Positions 1-9,117 are shown, counted from the first letter of the stretch. The stretch is DNA of 64,000 bases from Flavobacterium haoranii (GCA_003246205.1 QKBC01000013.1:93974-157973); one strand, 5' to 3'. Notes: generated from the letters alone by a model not told the origin. Translations and numbers: made by a program.

Positions 1-573
1 ATAGTTCATATTATTAAGAGCTGCCAGGAAAGAAGCCTGAGTTAATCCTGTTCTCGGGCCATTGTATGCTGCGATATCAATTCCGTTTGGTAAAACGATG
101 GCGCTAGTTCCTAATGTAAGTCCGCTATTGTCTAGAGTACCGAAAGCGGCACTGTCGTTTGCAATGGCTGCTAGCATAGTGCTTACCGTACGTGGAGAAG
201 TACCTAAAAAAGCAAATATTGCTTCACTTGAACTGCTGATTCCACTTGCATTATTTACTGTAATACTACCCATAGAAGGAGTTAAAGCAGAACTGATATC
301 ATTAAATGTAATGATCGTTCCGGCAGGAATAATACTTGTACCTGAATCCCAAGTGAAATCACCTTCATCAGTTCCAAAAGAAGAGCCATTCCATTCTGAG
401 TCACAGAAAATAATAGTTGTATTGGGTTGAATGTCTTGAAAAGTAACAATTGCTAAGTCATCATTTGCATCAGCATTAAAACCAACAAAAGCAATGTCTC
501 CGGCTTGTGTAATTTGTCCATAAAAAGCACTGGTAAATAAGAGTAAAAATAGTTGTGTAATTTTTGTTTTCAT
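1..573 (-). CDS. Secreted protein, N-terminal part only (runs off the left edge)
   Basis: An open frame runs leftwards from the ATG at 573 to base 1 with no stop, giving 191 residues. It begins with a signal peptide (MKTKITQLFLLLFTSAFYGQ), followed by a domain opening GDIAFVGFNADANDD and rich in N, T, S and G. This start resembles flavobacterial secreted or surface proteins that often end in a T9SS sorting domain, but the C-terminus is outside the window so that cannot be confirmed. The function is not recognised. The first conserved block (DLAIVTFQDIQPNTTIIFCD) looks like a beta-sandwich of the lamin-tail kind; that is an impression only. Confidence 0.75.
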   Translation of the reverse strand, partial: MKTKITQLFLLLFTSAFYGQITQAGDIAFVGFNADANDDLAIVTFQDIQPNTTIIFCDSEWNGSSFGTDEGDFTWDSGTSIIPAGTIITFNDISSALTPSMGSITVNNASGISSSSEAIFAFLGTSPRTVSTMLAAIANDSAAFGTLDNSGLTLGTSAIVLPNGIDIAAYNGPRTGLTQASFLAALNNMNY

Positions 574-751
574 GTAGTATAGTTTAGGAATTAAATGAGG
601 CTAAACTATTGAATGAAAAACAACTGGGAGTTATTTAAAAGTAATATTAAGATAAAGAAATTTAATTAAGAATATTGTTTTGTAAATTTTACATTAGTAT
701 AAGTTTAATTTTACTAAATGTTTTTTATCTAAAAAATACTATTTTATGTAA

Positions 752-1996
752 TTAATTAAAATTAAATCCTAATCCGAGGGATATTGTATATCCTGTAAAG
801 CCTTTAACAGAGCCTATTTCGTTATCAAATTTAGAAAAGGAATAGTTGAAACTGCTGTATAAAAAAACTATTTTTCCGAGTTTATAATTGACATTAGCAG
901 TTAGATCCACGTAATTTGTCTTTTCTTCTTTTTCTACACGTTCAATATCACTATAGGTTCCGCCACTATAAACCGTTATATTACCAGTTCCGCCTCCAGC
1001 CTTAGCATTTAATATACCGTATGACAGATCGGTAGCAATGTTCCATCTTTTATAACTGTAAGGAATGTACCGTATTCCTAATCCTAATTTAAACATTCCG
1101 GCACCGCTTCCGTTACCGGAGATTATTACGCCATTATAAGTACTTTTATATTCCTGACTTTTACTTTCTTTTTTGTAAATAAGTCCGAAATTGAGTAAAC
1201 CACCCCATCTTTTGGTGAACATGTAGTTTGCATTAATGTTCCATAGTGTGTTGAGTTGACTAAAGTCGATTAATGTTTCCTGGTCAAATTCTGTTCTGTA
1301 TTTTTTATTGATAGTGTTATAACCGACAGCGAAAGAGATTTGAAATTTTTTATCTAATTCTTCTAAAGAGTTTTCAAATTCTTTATCTTCTTTAGCTTCC
1401 AGAGCTTTATTCGCTTTAACCGTTTCATAATGGACAGCAGTATTACTATTTCTTTTTTTAGCTCTTAAATTAGAGTTGTTAATATCGCAAATAAAATTTT
1501 TATCACATTCGTAATTAGGATTATTCCGAGTAGTCCAAATACTGGCAAAGTAGTTGTTTAATTGTTCTAAATATTCGCAGGTAAAAAGTATCTTTTGGTC
1601 TTTTAGATATAGATGAACTTTATTTCTATTGAAGAAATCAGAGTTAAAAGTTTCTTTTACAATAGATTCCAAAAAAAGAACGGTTTGTTTTTCACTATAT
1701 ATATTTACAGGAAGTTTCAAATAATAATAAACACTGTAGTCTGTTGCAAATTCTATTTTTTCATTTTTTATAATATCGTTGTTTGCTTCCTCTTCTAAAG
1801 AAACATTTTCAGGCAGAATGATGAAATTAGCACTAATGTTTGAAATCTGTTGAGTTGTATTAGAAAAAGCATATATTTCAACAGTTTTGTCATCTAAAAT
1901 GAGTATACGTTTTTCTTGTCCACTAATTTTTAATGAGCTAGTAATAAGAAGAAACGACGTTATAATAATGGTAGAGCGAAATTTTATTTTATACAT
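752..1996 (-). CDS. Outer-membrane beta-barrel-like protein of unknown function
   Basis: This 414-aa protein has an N-terminal signal sequence ending near ITSSLKISGQ. Residues about 30-200 form a soluble region with no recognised motif, ending in a charged stretch (KANKALEAKEDKEFENSLEEL). Residues about 215-414 show alternating hydrophobic and aromatic beta strands, ending GYTISLGLGFNFN. The terminal aromatic residue and strand pattern are typical of outer-membrane barrels. It is probably a monocistronic surface or outer-membrane protein. A perfect -7 box lies 33 bp upstream. It adjoins the CRISPR leader and is read away from the array; I see no functional link. Confidence 0.75.
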   Translation of the reverse strand: MYKIKFRSTIIITSFLLITSSLKISGQEKRILILDDKTVEIYAFSNTTQQISNISANFIILPENVSLEEEANNDIIKNEKIEFATDYSVYYYLKLPVNIYSEKQTVLFLESIVKETFNSDFFNRNKVHLYLKDQKILFTCEYLEQLNNYFASIWTTRNNPNYECDKNFICDINNSNLRAKKRNSNTAVHYETVKANKALEAKEDKEFENSLEELDKKFQISFAVGYNTINKKYRTEFDQETLIDFSQLNTLWNINANYMFTKRWGGLLNFGLIYKKESKSQEYKSTYNGVIISGNGSGAGMFKLGLGIRYIPYSYKRWNIATDLSYGILNAKAGGGTGNITVYSGGTYSDIERVEKEEKTNYVDLTANVNYKLGKIVFLYSSFNYSFSKFDNEIGSVKGFTGYTISLGLGFNFN

Positions 1997-2028
1997 TATT
2001 TGATTACCAATAATTGTTTTATGGGTAT

Positions 2029-2036
2029 CAAAAGTA
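2029..2036 (-). promoter_or_regulatory. -7 promoter box of the 752-1996 gene
   Basis: On the minus strand the sequence is TACTTTTG, a perfect match to the Bacteroidota -7 consensus TAnnTTTG, 33 bp before the ATG at 1996. No clear TTG -33 element is visible at 19-21 bp. It lies back to back with the predicted promoter of the CRISPR array. Confidence 0.5.
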
Positions 2037-2059
2037 GGTTTGTAGAGGATGTTTTTTGA

Positions 2060-2093
2060 TTTGAAGCAGTTGAATTGAACATTTTACTTTTTT
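2060..2093 (+). promoter_or_regulatory. Predicted promoter/leader of the CRISPR array
   Basis: TTTG at 2060-2063 and TACTTTTT at 2085-2092 are separated by 21 bp, matching the Bacteroidota -33/-7 layout. The implied transcription start is about 2097-2100, exactly at the left border of the first, damaged repeat. Its direction agrees with the orientation required by the tracrRNA anti-repeat. Confidence 0.5.
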
Positions 2094-2097
2094 GACC

Positions 2098-3129
2098 GAA
2101 CAGTTTTTAATTCAAAAGTTCTAATTTTACTATGATTTACAACGTATTGAGGGAACGCTTGAACCCATTCATAGTTGTGAATTGCTTTCAAAAGTTCTAA
2201 TTTTACTATGATTTACAACAAATGGCAAAATATAAAGGCATAACATTCCGTTGTGAATTGCTTTCAAAAGTTCTAATTTTACTATGATTTACAACCAATG
2301 TGCTGAAAGGAACTGAGAACGAAGTGTTGTGAATTGCTTTCAAAAGTTCTAATTTTACTATGATTTACAACTAAGATTATCTTCACTTGTCAAATCCGTT
2401 CGTTGTGAATTGCTTTCAAAAGTTCTAATTTTACTATGATTTACAACAAAACTTCATGGTGTTAACAAGGAGGTACGGTTGTGAATTGCTTTCAAAAGTT
2501 CTAATTTTACTATGATTTACAACCAACATCGTCACTCTTAGCGTCTACTTGATGTTGTGAATTGCTTTCAAAAGTTCTAATTTTACTATGATTTACAACA
2601 AGAAATTCCCGTATCAGAACTTCCAGTAAGTTGTGAATTGCTTTCAAAAGTTCTAATTTTACTATGATTTACAACTTCTAAATTGTTTACTTGATTCAGA
2701 TAAATGTTGTGAATTGCTTTCAAAAGTTCTAATTTTACTATGATTTACAACCAAATTATGATAGTAATGTTGCTAAGGTAGGTTGTGAATTGCTTTCAAA
2801 AGTTCTAATTTTACTATGATTTACAACTCTCCAATATTCCAATGAACATCTGTTAAGTTGTGAATTGCTTTCAAAAGTTCTAATTTTACTATGATTTACA
2901 ACAAAACGAAGCTAATCAGGCATCGTCAGAAGGTTGTGAATTGCTTTCAAAAGTTCTAATTTTACTATGATTTACAACACAACTAACATGAAGACACCAC
3001 AGCAACTAGTTGTGAATTGCTTTCAAAAGTTCTAATTTTACTATGATTTACAACCCAAGCCGATAGTGATGTATGCTCCGGATGTTGTGAATTGCTTTCA
3101 AAAGTTCTAATTTTACTATGATTTACAAC
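2098..3129 (+). CRISPR. Type II-C CRISPR array, 14 repeats and 13 spacers
   Basis: Repeats are 46 nt, beginning GTTGTGAATTGCTTTC and ending ATGATTTACAAC. Starts are 2098, 2174, 2250, 2326, 2402, 2478, 2554, 2630, 2706, 2782, 2857, 2933, 3009 and 3084. Spacers are 30 nt, except two of 29 nt at 2828-2856 and 3055-3083. Thirteen repeats look identical; the first (2098-2143) has lost the first 13 positions of the consensus. The + strand is the crRNA sense strand, because the 5' half of the repeat is complementary to the anti-repeat at 9044-9065. The cas2 gene ends 110 bp beyond the last repeat. All 13 spacers differ from one another; no target was identified. Confidence 0.98.
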
Positions 3130-3154
3130 ATACCCTTTGTTAAAGTGTTGGTAT

Positions 3155-3170
3155 GTTGTGAGTTATGGTG
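3155..3170 (+). repeat. Possible truncated CRISPR repeat beyond the array
   Basis: After the last intact repeat there is a 25-nt spacer-like stretch (3130-3154), then GTTGTGAGTTATGGTG. This keeps the first seven bases of the repeat (GTTGTGA) and diverges after about ten. It may be a decayed terminal repeat or chance. Confidence 0.3.
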
Positions 3171-3238
3171 TTTTTTAGAAATAAAAAATAGAGTTGGTTT
3201 TCAGGAAGTTAGTAACCTGAATTTCGTCTTTTCTAATT

Positions 3239-3586
3239 CTAAAATAATTCTAATTGCTGGTTGGGTTGATCTGGTTCTACAGATTTTTTGCCGTAAAAGA
3301 TTTCCATCATCCCAAATTGTTTGTCGGTGACCTGCATAAAACCTATTTTTCCATGTGGTGGTAAATGGTTCTTTAATCGTTTGACATGTACTTCGGCATT
3401 TTCTTTACTGGCACAAAAACGCATATAAATTGAAAATTGGAACATAGCAAATCCGTCATCTAAAAGATGTTTTCGGAAACGAGTTGCAATTTGCCGGTCT
3501 TTTTTGGTTTCTGTAGGCAAATCAAAAAAAACTAGGATCCACAAACTACGGTATTGATTAAGTCGTGAAAATCGGTCTTCATACAT
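3239..3586 (-). CDS. cas2: CRISPR-associated endonuclease Cas2
   Basis: Cas2 is the small metal-dependent partner of Cas1 in the spacer-integration complex. The frame can be opened at a GTG at 3619, but the ATG at 3586 gives the usual N-terminus MYEDRFSRLNQYRSLWILV, and its ATGTATGA overlaps the cas1 stop by 8 nt, the common coupling for this operon. From there the protein is 115 aa. The ferredoxin-like core shows the strand WILVFFDLP with the conserved Asp after FF, and QFSIYMR. It is the last gene of the cas9-cas1-cas2 operon, facing the array. Confidence 0.95.
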   Translation of the reverse strand: MYEDRFSRLNQYRSLWILVFFDLPTETKKDRQIATRFRKHLLDDGFAMFQFSIYMRFCASKENAEVHVKRLKNHLPPHGKIGFMQVTDKQFGMMEIFYGKKSVEPDQPNQQLELF

Positions 3587-4475
3587 ATTCGGGATATAAA
3601 ATTTTTCGTGCCGAACCACTGAAACATTCGTAAAGGGAATTAGTCGTTCGACTCATGGCTACCATTAACGGGCTTCGCTTACCATCTAATTGAACATCAA
3701 TGGTAATGATTCCTAATAATTGTTTTTTAATTTCGGTAGTCAGTTGTTCCGGGATTCCGTGTTGGTTCACAATATCCGTTACGATCCAATCGACATACGG
3801 ACGATAAGGTTCCATAATATCATCTGCCAGACAATAAGCATTGTATTTGTTGCGGTGGAAGATTCCGAAAGTAGGGTGCATTCCGGAGCTGACCAAGGCG
3901 CGGGCTGTAATTCCCCTTAAAATAGCATAACCATAATTTAGCAGATTGTTAGGAGGGATACCATTTTGTTGACGGTTAAAACCTTCTATAGGAAACAAAT
4001 TTTGCCAGTAATAAGCGGCTGCCCGGGCTTCGTGGTTCTGTGTATCTCCCGAAGTTACACTTTTTGCCCAATGCTGCATATTTTTAACAGGAATTCCTTT
4101 TTCGTGTAATACACCTGCCTGATTTAGGATTTTAGCTGTAACGGTCTGTTGCCACAAATTCTTTTTTAAAGGCAATGAGACTCCGATTTGCGTACGAAAA
4201 CGTTCTGACTGTTCACTGTGACCGTTTAGTGGCATTAGTAATCCGATGGGCAAGTGCTGTTGGTTACAATTAATAAGCGCTATATTATTATAAGTCAGCT
4301 TCTCTAATAATCCATTGGTCACGGTTATCTGTTGGTTTTCCATGACGATAACCCCGATGTCTTCAATAGGAACGGTTTTAGTAGCTTGTTCCTCATCGGG
4401 ATAATTGACCACTAATTGTTCGTTTTTGGTACTGAGATAGGCCGGATTACCGAAAAAGAGGGTCCGTTTGATCAT
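3579..4475 (-). CDS. cas1: CRISPR-associated integrase Cas1 (type II)
   Basis: Cas1 is the integrase that inserts new spacers at the array. At 298 aa it has normal type II length. The metal-binding residues can be placed at E149 (in NHEARAAAYYW), H207 (GIFHRNKYNAYCL) and E222 (DDIMEPYRP). The N-terminal beta domain begins MIKRTLFFGNPAYLS, with the motif IEDIGVIVMEN. It starts 3 bp after the cas9 stop and overlaps cas2, so it should be cotranscribed. All catalytic residues are intact, so adaptation should be functional. No cas4 or csn2 is present, which defines subtype II-C. Confidence 0.97.
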   Translation of the reverse strand: MIKRTLFFGNPAYLSTKNEQLVVNYPDEEQATKTVPIEDIGVIVMENQQITVTNGLLEKLTYNNIALINCNQQHLPIGLLMPLNGHSEQSERFRTQIGVSLPLKKNLWQQTVTAKILNQAGVLHEKGIPVKNMQHWAKSVTSGDTQNHEARAAAYYWQNLFPIEGFNRQQNGIPPNNLLNYGYAILRGITARALVSSGMHPTFGIFHRNKYNAYCLADDIMEPYRPYVDWIVTDIVNQHGIPEQLTTEIKKQLLGIITIDVQLDGKRSPLMVAMSRTTNSLYECFSGSARKILYPEYV

Positions 4476-4478
4476 GGC

Positions 4479-7400
4479 TTATGTTTTTGAAATGTTACCT
4501 AATCTATCGACTTTAAGTTTAATACATCTTTCTTTTATTCTAATGAGATTATCTAATGTTGTTTCTTGTTTGTTTAGACTTCCAAATTCTCCTATTTTAC
4601 TTTTAGCGTCATAATTTTTTATTAAAGATGATATTGATGATTGAGTAAAATGGCATTCACTTCCTGTACTACTAACCATTTTATAAATTCTTTCCGTTTG
4701 CTCTTTGTTCAAATTCTTAAAATCAATTGAAGGGGTATTTTCATCCCCATTTGGGATATAAACTAAATCATTTGGAGAAAGTGAAAATAAAAAGCTTACT
4801 TCAACCTCTTTACCTTTATATTCTAAAGTTTTTTTTATTGGAATTTCGGTTCTACTGATATTAGGCACATTTTGTAAAACTTGTAGTTTTTGGTGTTCAA
4901 TAACTTCATTTAACGGAATTGTATCATACATTCTTGTTTTCGTCTCTTTTCGCTCATAAACAGCAAAAAACAAATTGGTTCCTTTAGCTGTTTCTACATA
5001 TTTATCTTTTTTATTTCCTGTTTGCCCTAAAGGAAACTTACTTCCCATTTCAAAAATTCTGACTTTATAAATAGGTTGATGTGGTTTACCATCATTATAT
5101 TTTTCGATGTTTTTGTTCATGTCTTCAATTCCTTCGGGAGAAAACGCTAACTCTGAATTTCCGTTTTTACTCAATAAGTAATTTTGAAGAATTTTCTGAA
5201 TTCCTGTATCTGTTATAGACTCTATGGTTTTCAGATTAAAGGAAGTATCAATACTTTTTCTTGTTGCTGTAAGTATTTTTCCCTTTGGAACTTTAATTCT
5301 TGGTAAATCAACTTTTCCTGAAACAGTTTCCTTGTGTATTGGTTTTCTTATAGCCCAATTCAATCCTTTTTGTTCTACCAATTCCTTTTTCTTTTCTTCG
5401 TTTTTTTCAACCCATTTTTCATATTTATTGGTTGCTTTATTAATAACACGAAAATTTTGTTTAAAACTTATTACAATTGTTTCCAATGAGTTTCTTGTGT
5501 CTTCTGTAAATGTATTCCAAGGCTTTTTGAACTCCGTAAACTTATCTCGTTCTTTACCGTCTTTATCTTTCCATTTTTCGGTATGACGTAATTTATGTTG
5601 TAAATCATATCGCTTTATTTCTGATTTAGCTGATTGATTATTTAATAAATTAACATGGTCTCTCGTTGCACAGGCAATTATTAAAGCATCTAAAGCGTGA
5701 TGACGATGGTCAATTCTCTTCTTTTGGAAGCCTTTACTATATTCAAAAGGTACGGTTGGTAAATATTTTTGATGTTTTTCGTTATATGTAGTATATAAAT
5801 TACTATTTGTGATTTGATTCATTCGTTCAAATCGAGGTAATATTAAGTTATTCCAAACATCGTTTAATCCCCAATCTTGTTTTAATTCAGAAGTTATTTT
5901 TCCATTCAACGGAATTACATTTTTGGAATTTACTCCGTCATCGTCTTTTTCGTTTCTAACAATGTTTGACAAAACATTAGAAATAAACTTACTGATGTAT
6001 CTCGTGTCGTTCAGTTGCCGTTCAATCATTTTTTCAGGAATTTCTTCCAATAAAAGTTTGTTTCGCTTATTTCTGTTTTTTGAATAATTCTCTTTGATGA
6101 AATCTCTATATTGGTCTTCAGTGAAAATTTGAACTTCTTTTCCAAGCTCTACAGAAACTTTTTGTCCGTAATGATTTTTAATGAATTCCAAACCAAGCTG
6201 ATTGTCTTTTAATTTATTAACAGCCGATTCACAAATTACTTTATTACTGAAACTATCATCAAAAAATCGACTTTGAGGAATAATGTGTTCTATTTCGTAT
6301 TCGTGCGTAAACAGTTTATTTAAAGGAATTGTTTGTCCTGTATAAGGCGAACGGTATTTCTGTTCTAACCATAATTTGTAGCGTTGTAATTCCGATTTTG
6401 TTGGCTCTGCCTTTTTACTGATTTTTAATATTTCTTCTTCAACTTCCACATTTGAATTTAAAACTCCATCTTCGTAGATTTTCAAGATTTCCTGTTGTAT
6501 TGGAGAGTATGGGCGAACATTTTCAACTTCTGAATCGTTCATCATTTCTATTAGCAGGGCTTTGATTCTGAGGTTTGTGTTTTCGTTTTCGGTAACAATA
6601 TTTGTTAGTCGTTTGCGTTCATCGGCTGTATTTTTCATTTCTCGAGCCAATTCAATATGGATTTCGTCAAAGAAATCTTTTTCACCATTGCCATATTGTT
6701 GCCAAATATCCTTAACAACACGAAGTGTCTCCGTTACAATTTGTTCTACAATCGGATTTCTTAAAGAATGTTGTTTAAAATCATTCAAATATTTTTCCAA
6801 ATCATTTACCGAATTCCACTTTCCTGCAATATCTGCTTCTGAATGTCTATCATAAACGACATACTGAGCTAACCAAAGAGGTAATCCTTGAAAATCTGTT
6901 TCTTTTTCTAACTTGTTCTTTTCTGCTTTTTCGCGAACAATTATCTTGATTTGTTCATCAAATTCTCCTGTTAAAAGTTTTTCAATTCGTGATTTTGTTT
7001 TTTCATCAATAATGTTCCAATTCCAATATTTTCCAATTCTTAATAACGGAAGTAGTTTTTTAATTGCTTTCTCTGAAAATGTACCATATTCACTTTTAAA
7101 AGGAGGAAATTTTTTGAAATTTTCCACAAAAGACGAGATGTCTAAATGATGTTTTTCTGCGAATGATTTTATTGCTTTTTCATATTCTTTTTTATCTGTT
7201 ACAGAATAAATAAGATGCCATAACTGTTGTTCAATTTCTCTAGTCAAAAAATTAGATGGGATATTACTTATTTTATTTAACCTCCTATTGATTTCATATC
7301 CCGTCTCATTCATCGGGAATTTCTTTGATTCATCTTTATCAGAATCATAAACATAGTTCCAACGATATTTAGAGATTTCTTCATTTTGTGCCTTTCCTTT

Positions 7401-8891
7401 CAAATTTTTGAAAAAATATTTCAAAATATCCTTATGGTCAACTTCCTTTTGACTCATTAAAAAATCAAAGAGATTTTCTAGATCTTCTTGGGTTTTTATA
7501 AATTCGGATGTTATATCAGTGTCATCTTCTTTTTTGTAGATTTTCAGATTGTACAACCACTGCCAAACTCTAAATTCTTGATAATACGGATTTGATTTCG
7601 GGATGGCTTTTAAATATTCTTTTTTTTCAATTCCGTCAATTTTGTATTTTCTATATTCTAAACAACAGTTTCCAATGGATGATTTTTGACTTCGTAAAGG
7701 TCTTTGATAGAAAATAATATCCTCCAAAAATAAATGAAGAAAATCCTTTTTACTTAAAGTTAGTTGGTGAGATTGGTTATTTCGGTATAATTCTCTGATG
7801 CAATCATTATATAAATCTTCATTGAATAATTCAGGTTGTAATTCTATTTGTTTTTGTAAAATTGTTTTTAGTTCCTCTTTATAAAACTTACGTTCAATAG
7901 TACGAACTAATTTCCCTTTAATTTTTTGTTTTGGATTTTGAAGTAATGAATCGTAAATATATGTTCCAATTGTTTTATGTGATTGGTCAATTTCCTGTTC
8001 TGTTTTTTTCTTAACTAACCCCCAATCGTTTTCACTCGGTGCTCTAAAGCTACGTTTTTCATTACCTTCTTTATCTGTTTTTATAGAGCCATCATCATTC
8101 AAATCAGTTGTGACAATAAAATCTCTTGTTTTATTTTTCCAATCACCTAAAGATGTTTTGCTGGAACGTCTGTATATCCAGCCATTTTCTAATATTAAAG
8201 AATACCAAGTTTCTCCTTTATTGTTAGGTTTTTCATCAGGAATTACATCTGTAATTTTTAATGAATAAAATTCAACTAATTTATTTGGGGTTTCTTCCTC
8301 TTCTTCTCCTCTTAATTGATAATATCCTCTTTTTTGATTGAAGTTTAACAGTATCCAAGCAAGTTCTTGTTTGTCTATTTTTTGAGTTAATGCTTTTTTA
8401 CGTAAATAATAAATTGTCCAATCATAAGGAACTAATTTATCTTTTCCTTTTTCTCCTGTCAATAATTGTGGTTGATGTTTCTTGAAATTGTCCAACATCT
8501 CTTCAAAAGATTTTTTAAAAATAAACTCTCTGTTATTATAAACTAATTTTGGTTCTAATTCCGACTTGAATTGTCCAAATCTTTTCTCAAAATCAATTTG
8601 ATTTGCATAATGTTCAGGTAAAAAATTCATAATATTTAACACTCTATGTAGCCTTTCTCTACGAAGTAAATGTCTTTCTCGTAATCTACGAGTCCCTCTA
8701 TATCCTGTTCTTTCTGAAGTCTGTGTTTTTGATGGTTTTCCTGCTCCAAAATTATCTAAAACATCTTGTGTCATAGGAATAATTCTGCTTCCCATCCCAA
8801 GAATTTCCCCTTGTTTATTTTCAAAATCTTGTTTTACTAAAGCCCAACCAATAGAGTTAGTCCCCAAATCCAATCCTAATATTTTTTTCAT
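4479..8891 (-). CDS. cas9: CRISPR-associated endonuclease Cas9 (type II-C)
   Basis: This is the RNA-guided DNA endonuclease of the system, 1470 aa, toward the long end for II-C and similar to other flavobacterial Cas9 proteins. RuvC-I is at the N-terminus (ILGLDLGTNSIGWAL, D8). An Arg-rich bridge helix lies at residues 61-85 (RTGYRGTRRLRERHLLRRER). RuvC-II is at about 744-752 (IHIELAREM, E747). The HNH domain has EIEHIIPQSRFFDDS with H869 and N892. RuvC-III is at about 1061-1070 (DHRHHALDAL, H1065 and D1068). All nuclease residues are present. An acidic run (EEEEE, 196-200) interrupts the REC lobe. The C-terminal 300 residues would hold the PAM-interacting domain; the PAM cannot be read from sequence alone. 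It is first in the cas operon, diverging from the tracrRNA. Confidence 0.98.
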   Translation of the reverse strand: MKKILGLDLGTNSIGWALVKQDFENKQGEILGMGSRIIPMTQDVLDNFGAGKPSKTQTSERTGYRGTRRLRERHLLRRERLHRVLNIMNFLPEHYANQIDFEKRFGQFKSELEPKLVYNNREFIFKKSFEEMLDNFKKHQPQLLTGEKGKDKLVPYDWTIYYLRKKALTQKIDKQELAWILLNFNQKRGYYQLRGEEEEETPNKLVEFYSLKITDVIPDEKPNNKGETWYSLILENGWIYRRSSKTSLGDWKNKTRDFIVTTDLNDDGSIKTDKEGNEKRSFRAPSENDWGLVKKKTEQEIDQSHKTIGTYIYDSLLQNPKQKIKGKLVRTIERKFYKEELKTILQKQIELQPELFNEDLYNDCIRELYRNNQSHQLTLSKKDFLHLFLEDIIFYQRPLRSQKSSIGNCCLEYRKYKIDGIEKKEYLKAIPKSNPYYQEFRVWQWLYNLKIYKKEDDTDITSEFIKTQEDLENLFDFLMSQKEVDHKDILKYFFKNLKGKAQNEEISKYRWNYVYDSDKDESKKFPMNETGYEINRRLNKISNIPSNFLTREIEQQLWHLIYSVTDKKEYEKAIKSFAEKHHLDISSFVENFKKFPPFKSEYGTFSEKAIKKLLPLLRIGKYWNWNIIDEKTKSRIEKLLTGEFDEQIKIIVREKAEKNKLEKETDFQGLPLWLAQYVVYDRHSEADIAGKWNSVNDLEKYLNDFKQHSLRNPIVEQIVTETLRVVKDIWQQYGNGEKDFFDEIHIELAREMKNTADERKRLTNIVTENENTNLRIKALLIEMMNDSEVENVRPYSPIQQEILKIYEDGVLNSNVEVEEEILKISKKAEPTKSELQRYKLWLEQKYRSPYTGQTIPLNKLFTHEYEIEHIIPQSRFFDDSFSNKVICESAVNKLKDNQLGLEFIKNHYGQKVSVELGKEVQIFTEDQYRDFIKENYSKNRNKRNKLLLEEIPEKMIERQLNDTRYISKFISNVLSNIVRNEKDDDGVNSKNVIPLNGKITSELKQDWGLNDVWNNLILPRFERMNQITNSNLYTTYNEKHQKYLPTVPFEYSKGFQKKRIDHRHHALDALIIACATRDHVNLLNNQSAKSEIKRYDLQHKLRHTEKWKDKDGKERDKFTEFKKPWNTFTEDTRNSLETIVISFKQNFRVINKATNKYEKWVEKNEEKKKELVEQKGLNWAIRKPIHKETVSGKVDLPRIKVPKGKILTATRKSIDTSFNLKTIESITDTGIQKILQNYLLSKNGNSELAFSPEGIEDMNKNIEKYNDGKPHQPIYKVRIFEMGSKFPLGQTGNKKDKYVETAKGTNLFFAVYERKETKTRMYDTIPLNEVIEHQKLQVLQNVPNISRTEIPIKKTLEYKGKEVEVSFLFSLSPNDLVYIPNGDENTPSIDFKNLNKEQTERIYKMVSSTGSECHFTQSSISSLIKNYDAKSKIGEFGSLNKQETTLDNLIRIKERCIKLKVDRLGNISKT

Positions 8892-8915
8892 AATATGTCT
8901 CTCTTTTTAATATGT

Positions 8916-8948
8916 TAAAAATAATAAAATTCTTTACTAAAGACACAA
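8916..8948 (-). promoter_or_regulatory. Candidate promoter of the cas9-cas1-cas2 operon
   Basis: On the minus strand TTG (8946-8948) is followed after 22 bp by TATTTTTA (8916-8923), a near match to TAnnTTTG, about 25 bp before the cas9 ATG. The spacing is slightly long, so this is a weak call. Confidence 0.35.
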
Positions 8949-9031
8949 TGCTTTAAGAATCATCGCATATTATAAATAAGTTTTTTATAATTCTTACGTT
9001 TTTCCGTAAAACATCGTTAAAAACTTTTTAC

Positions 9032-9039
9032 TATATTTG
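9032..9039 (+). promoter_or_regulatory. -7 promoter box of the tracrRNA
   Basis: TATATTTG is a perfect Bacteroidota -7 box. It places a transcription start at about 9044, exactly where the anti-repeat begins. No convincing -33 element is visible. Confidence 0.6.
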
Positions 9040-9043
9040 CCAT

Positions 9044-9117
9044 AGAACTTTAAAGCAATTCACAATAAGGATTATTCCGTTGTGAAAACATTCAAAGCGG
9101 GGCAACTCGCTTTTTTT
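9044..9117 (+). ncRNA. tracrRNA of the type II-C system
   Basis: The 307-bp gap between cas9 and pncB holds a predicted tracrRNA. Its 5' end (AGAACTTTAAAGCAATTCAC, continuing to 9065) is the reverse complement of the 5' half of the CRISPR repeat, apart from a two-base deletion (crRNA side TTTTGAAAG, tracr side CTTTAAAG) that would form a small bulge. Next come a short GGATTATTCC nexus-like hairpin and an internal inverted repeat, TTCACAA/TTGTGAA. The RNA ends in a terminator hairpin (AAAGCG / CGCTTT, 9094-9113) with a run of eight T. The rest of the gap (9121-9198) holds only the pncB upstream region. Confidence 0.85.

Noticed and set aside
3118..3330. A 70-codon + strand frame leaving the last CRISPR repeat
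   Set aside because: It begins inside the repeat and runs antisense into cas2, with no start or composition support.
4479..8891. Possible inactive Cas9
   Set aside because: D8, E747, H869, N892, H1065 and D1068 are all present, so both nuclease domains should work.
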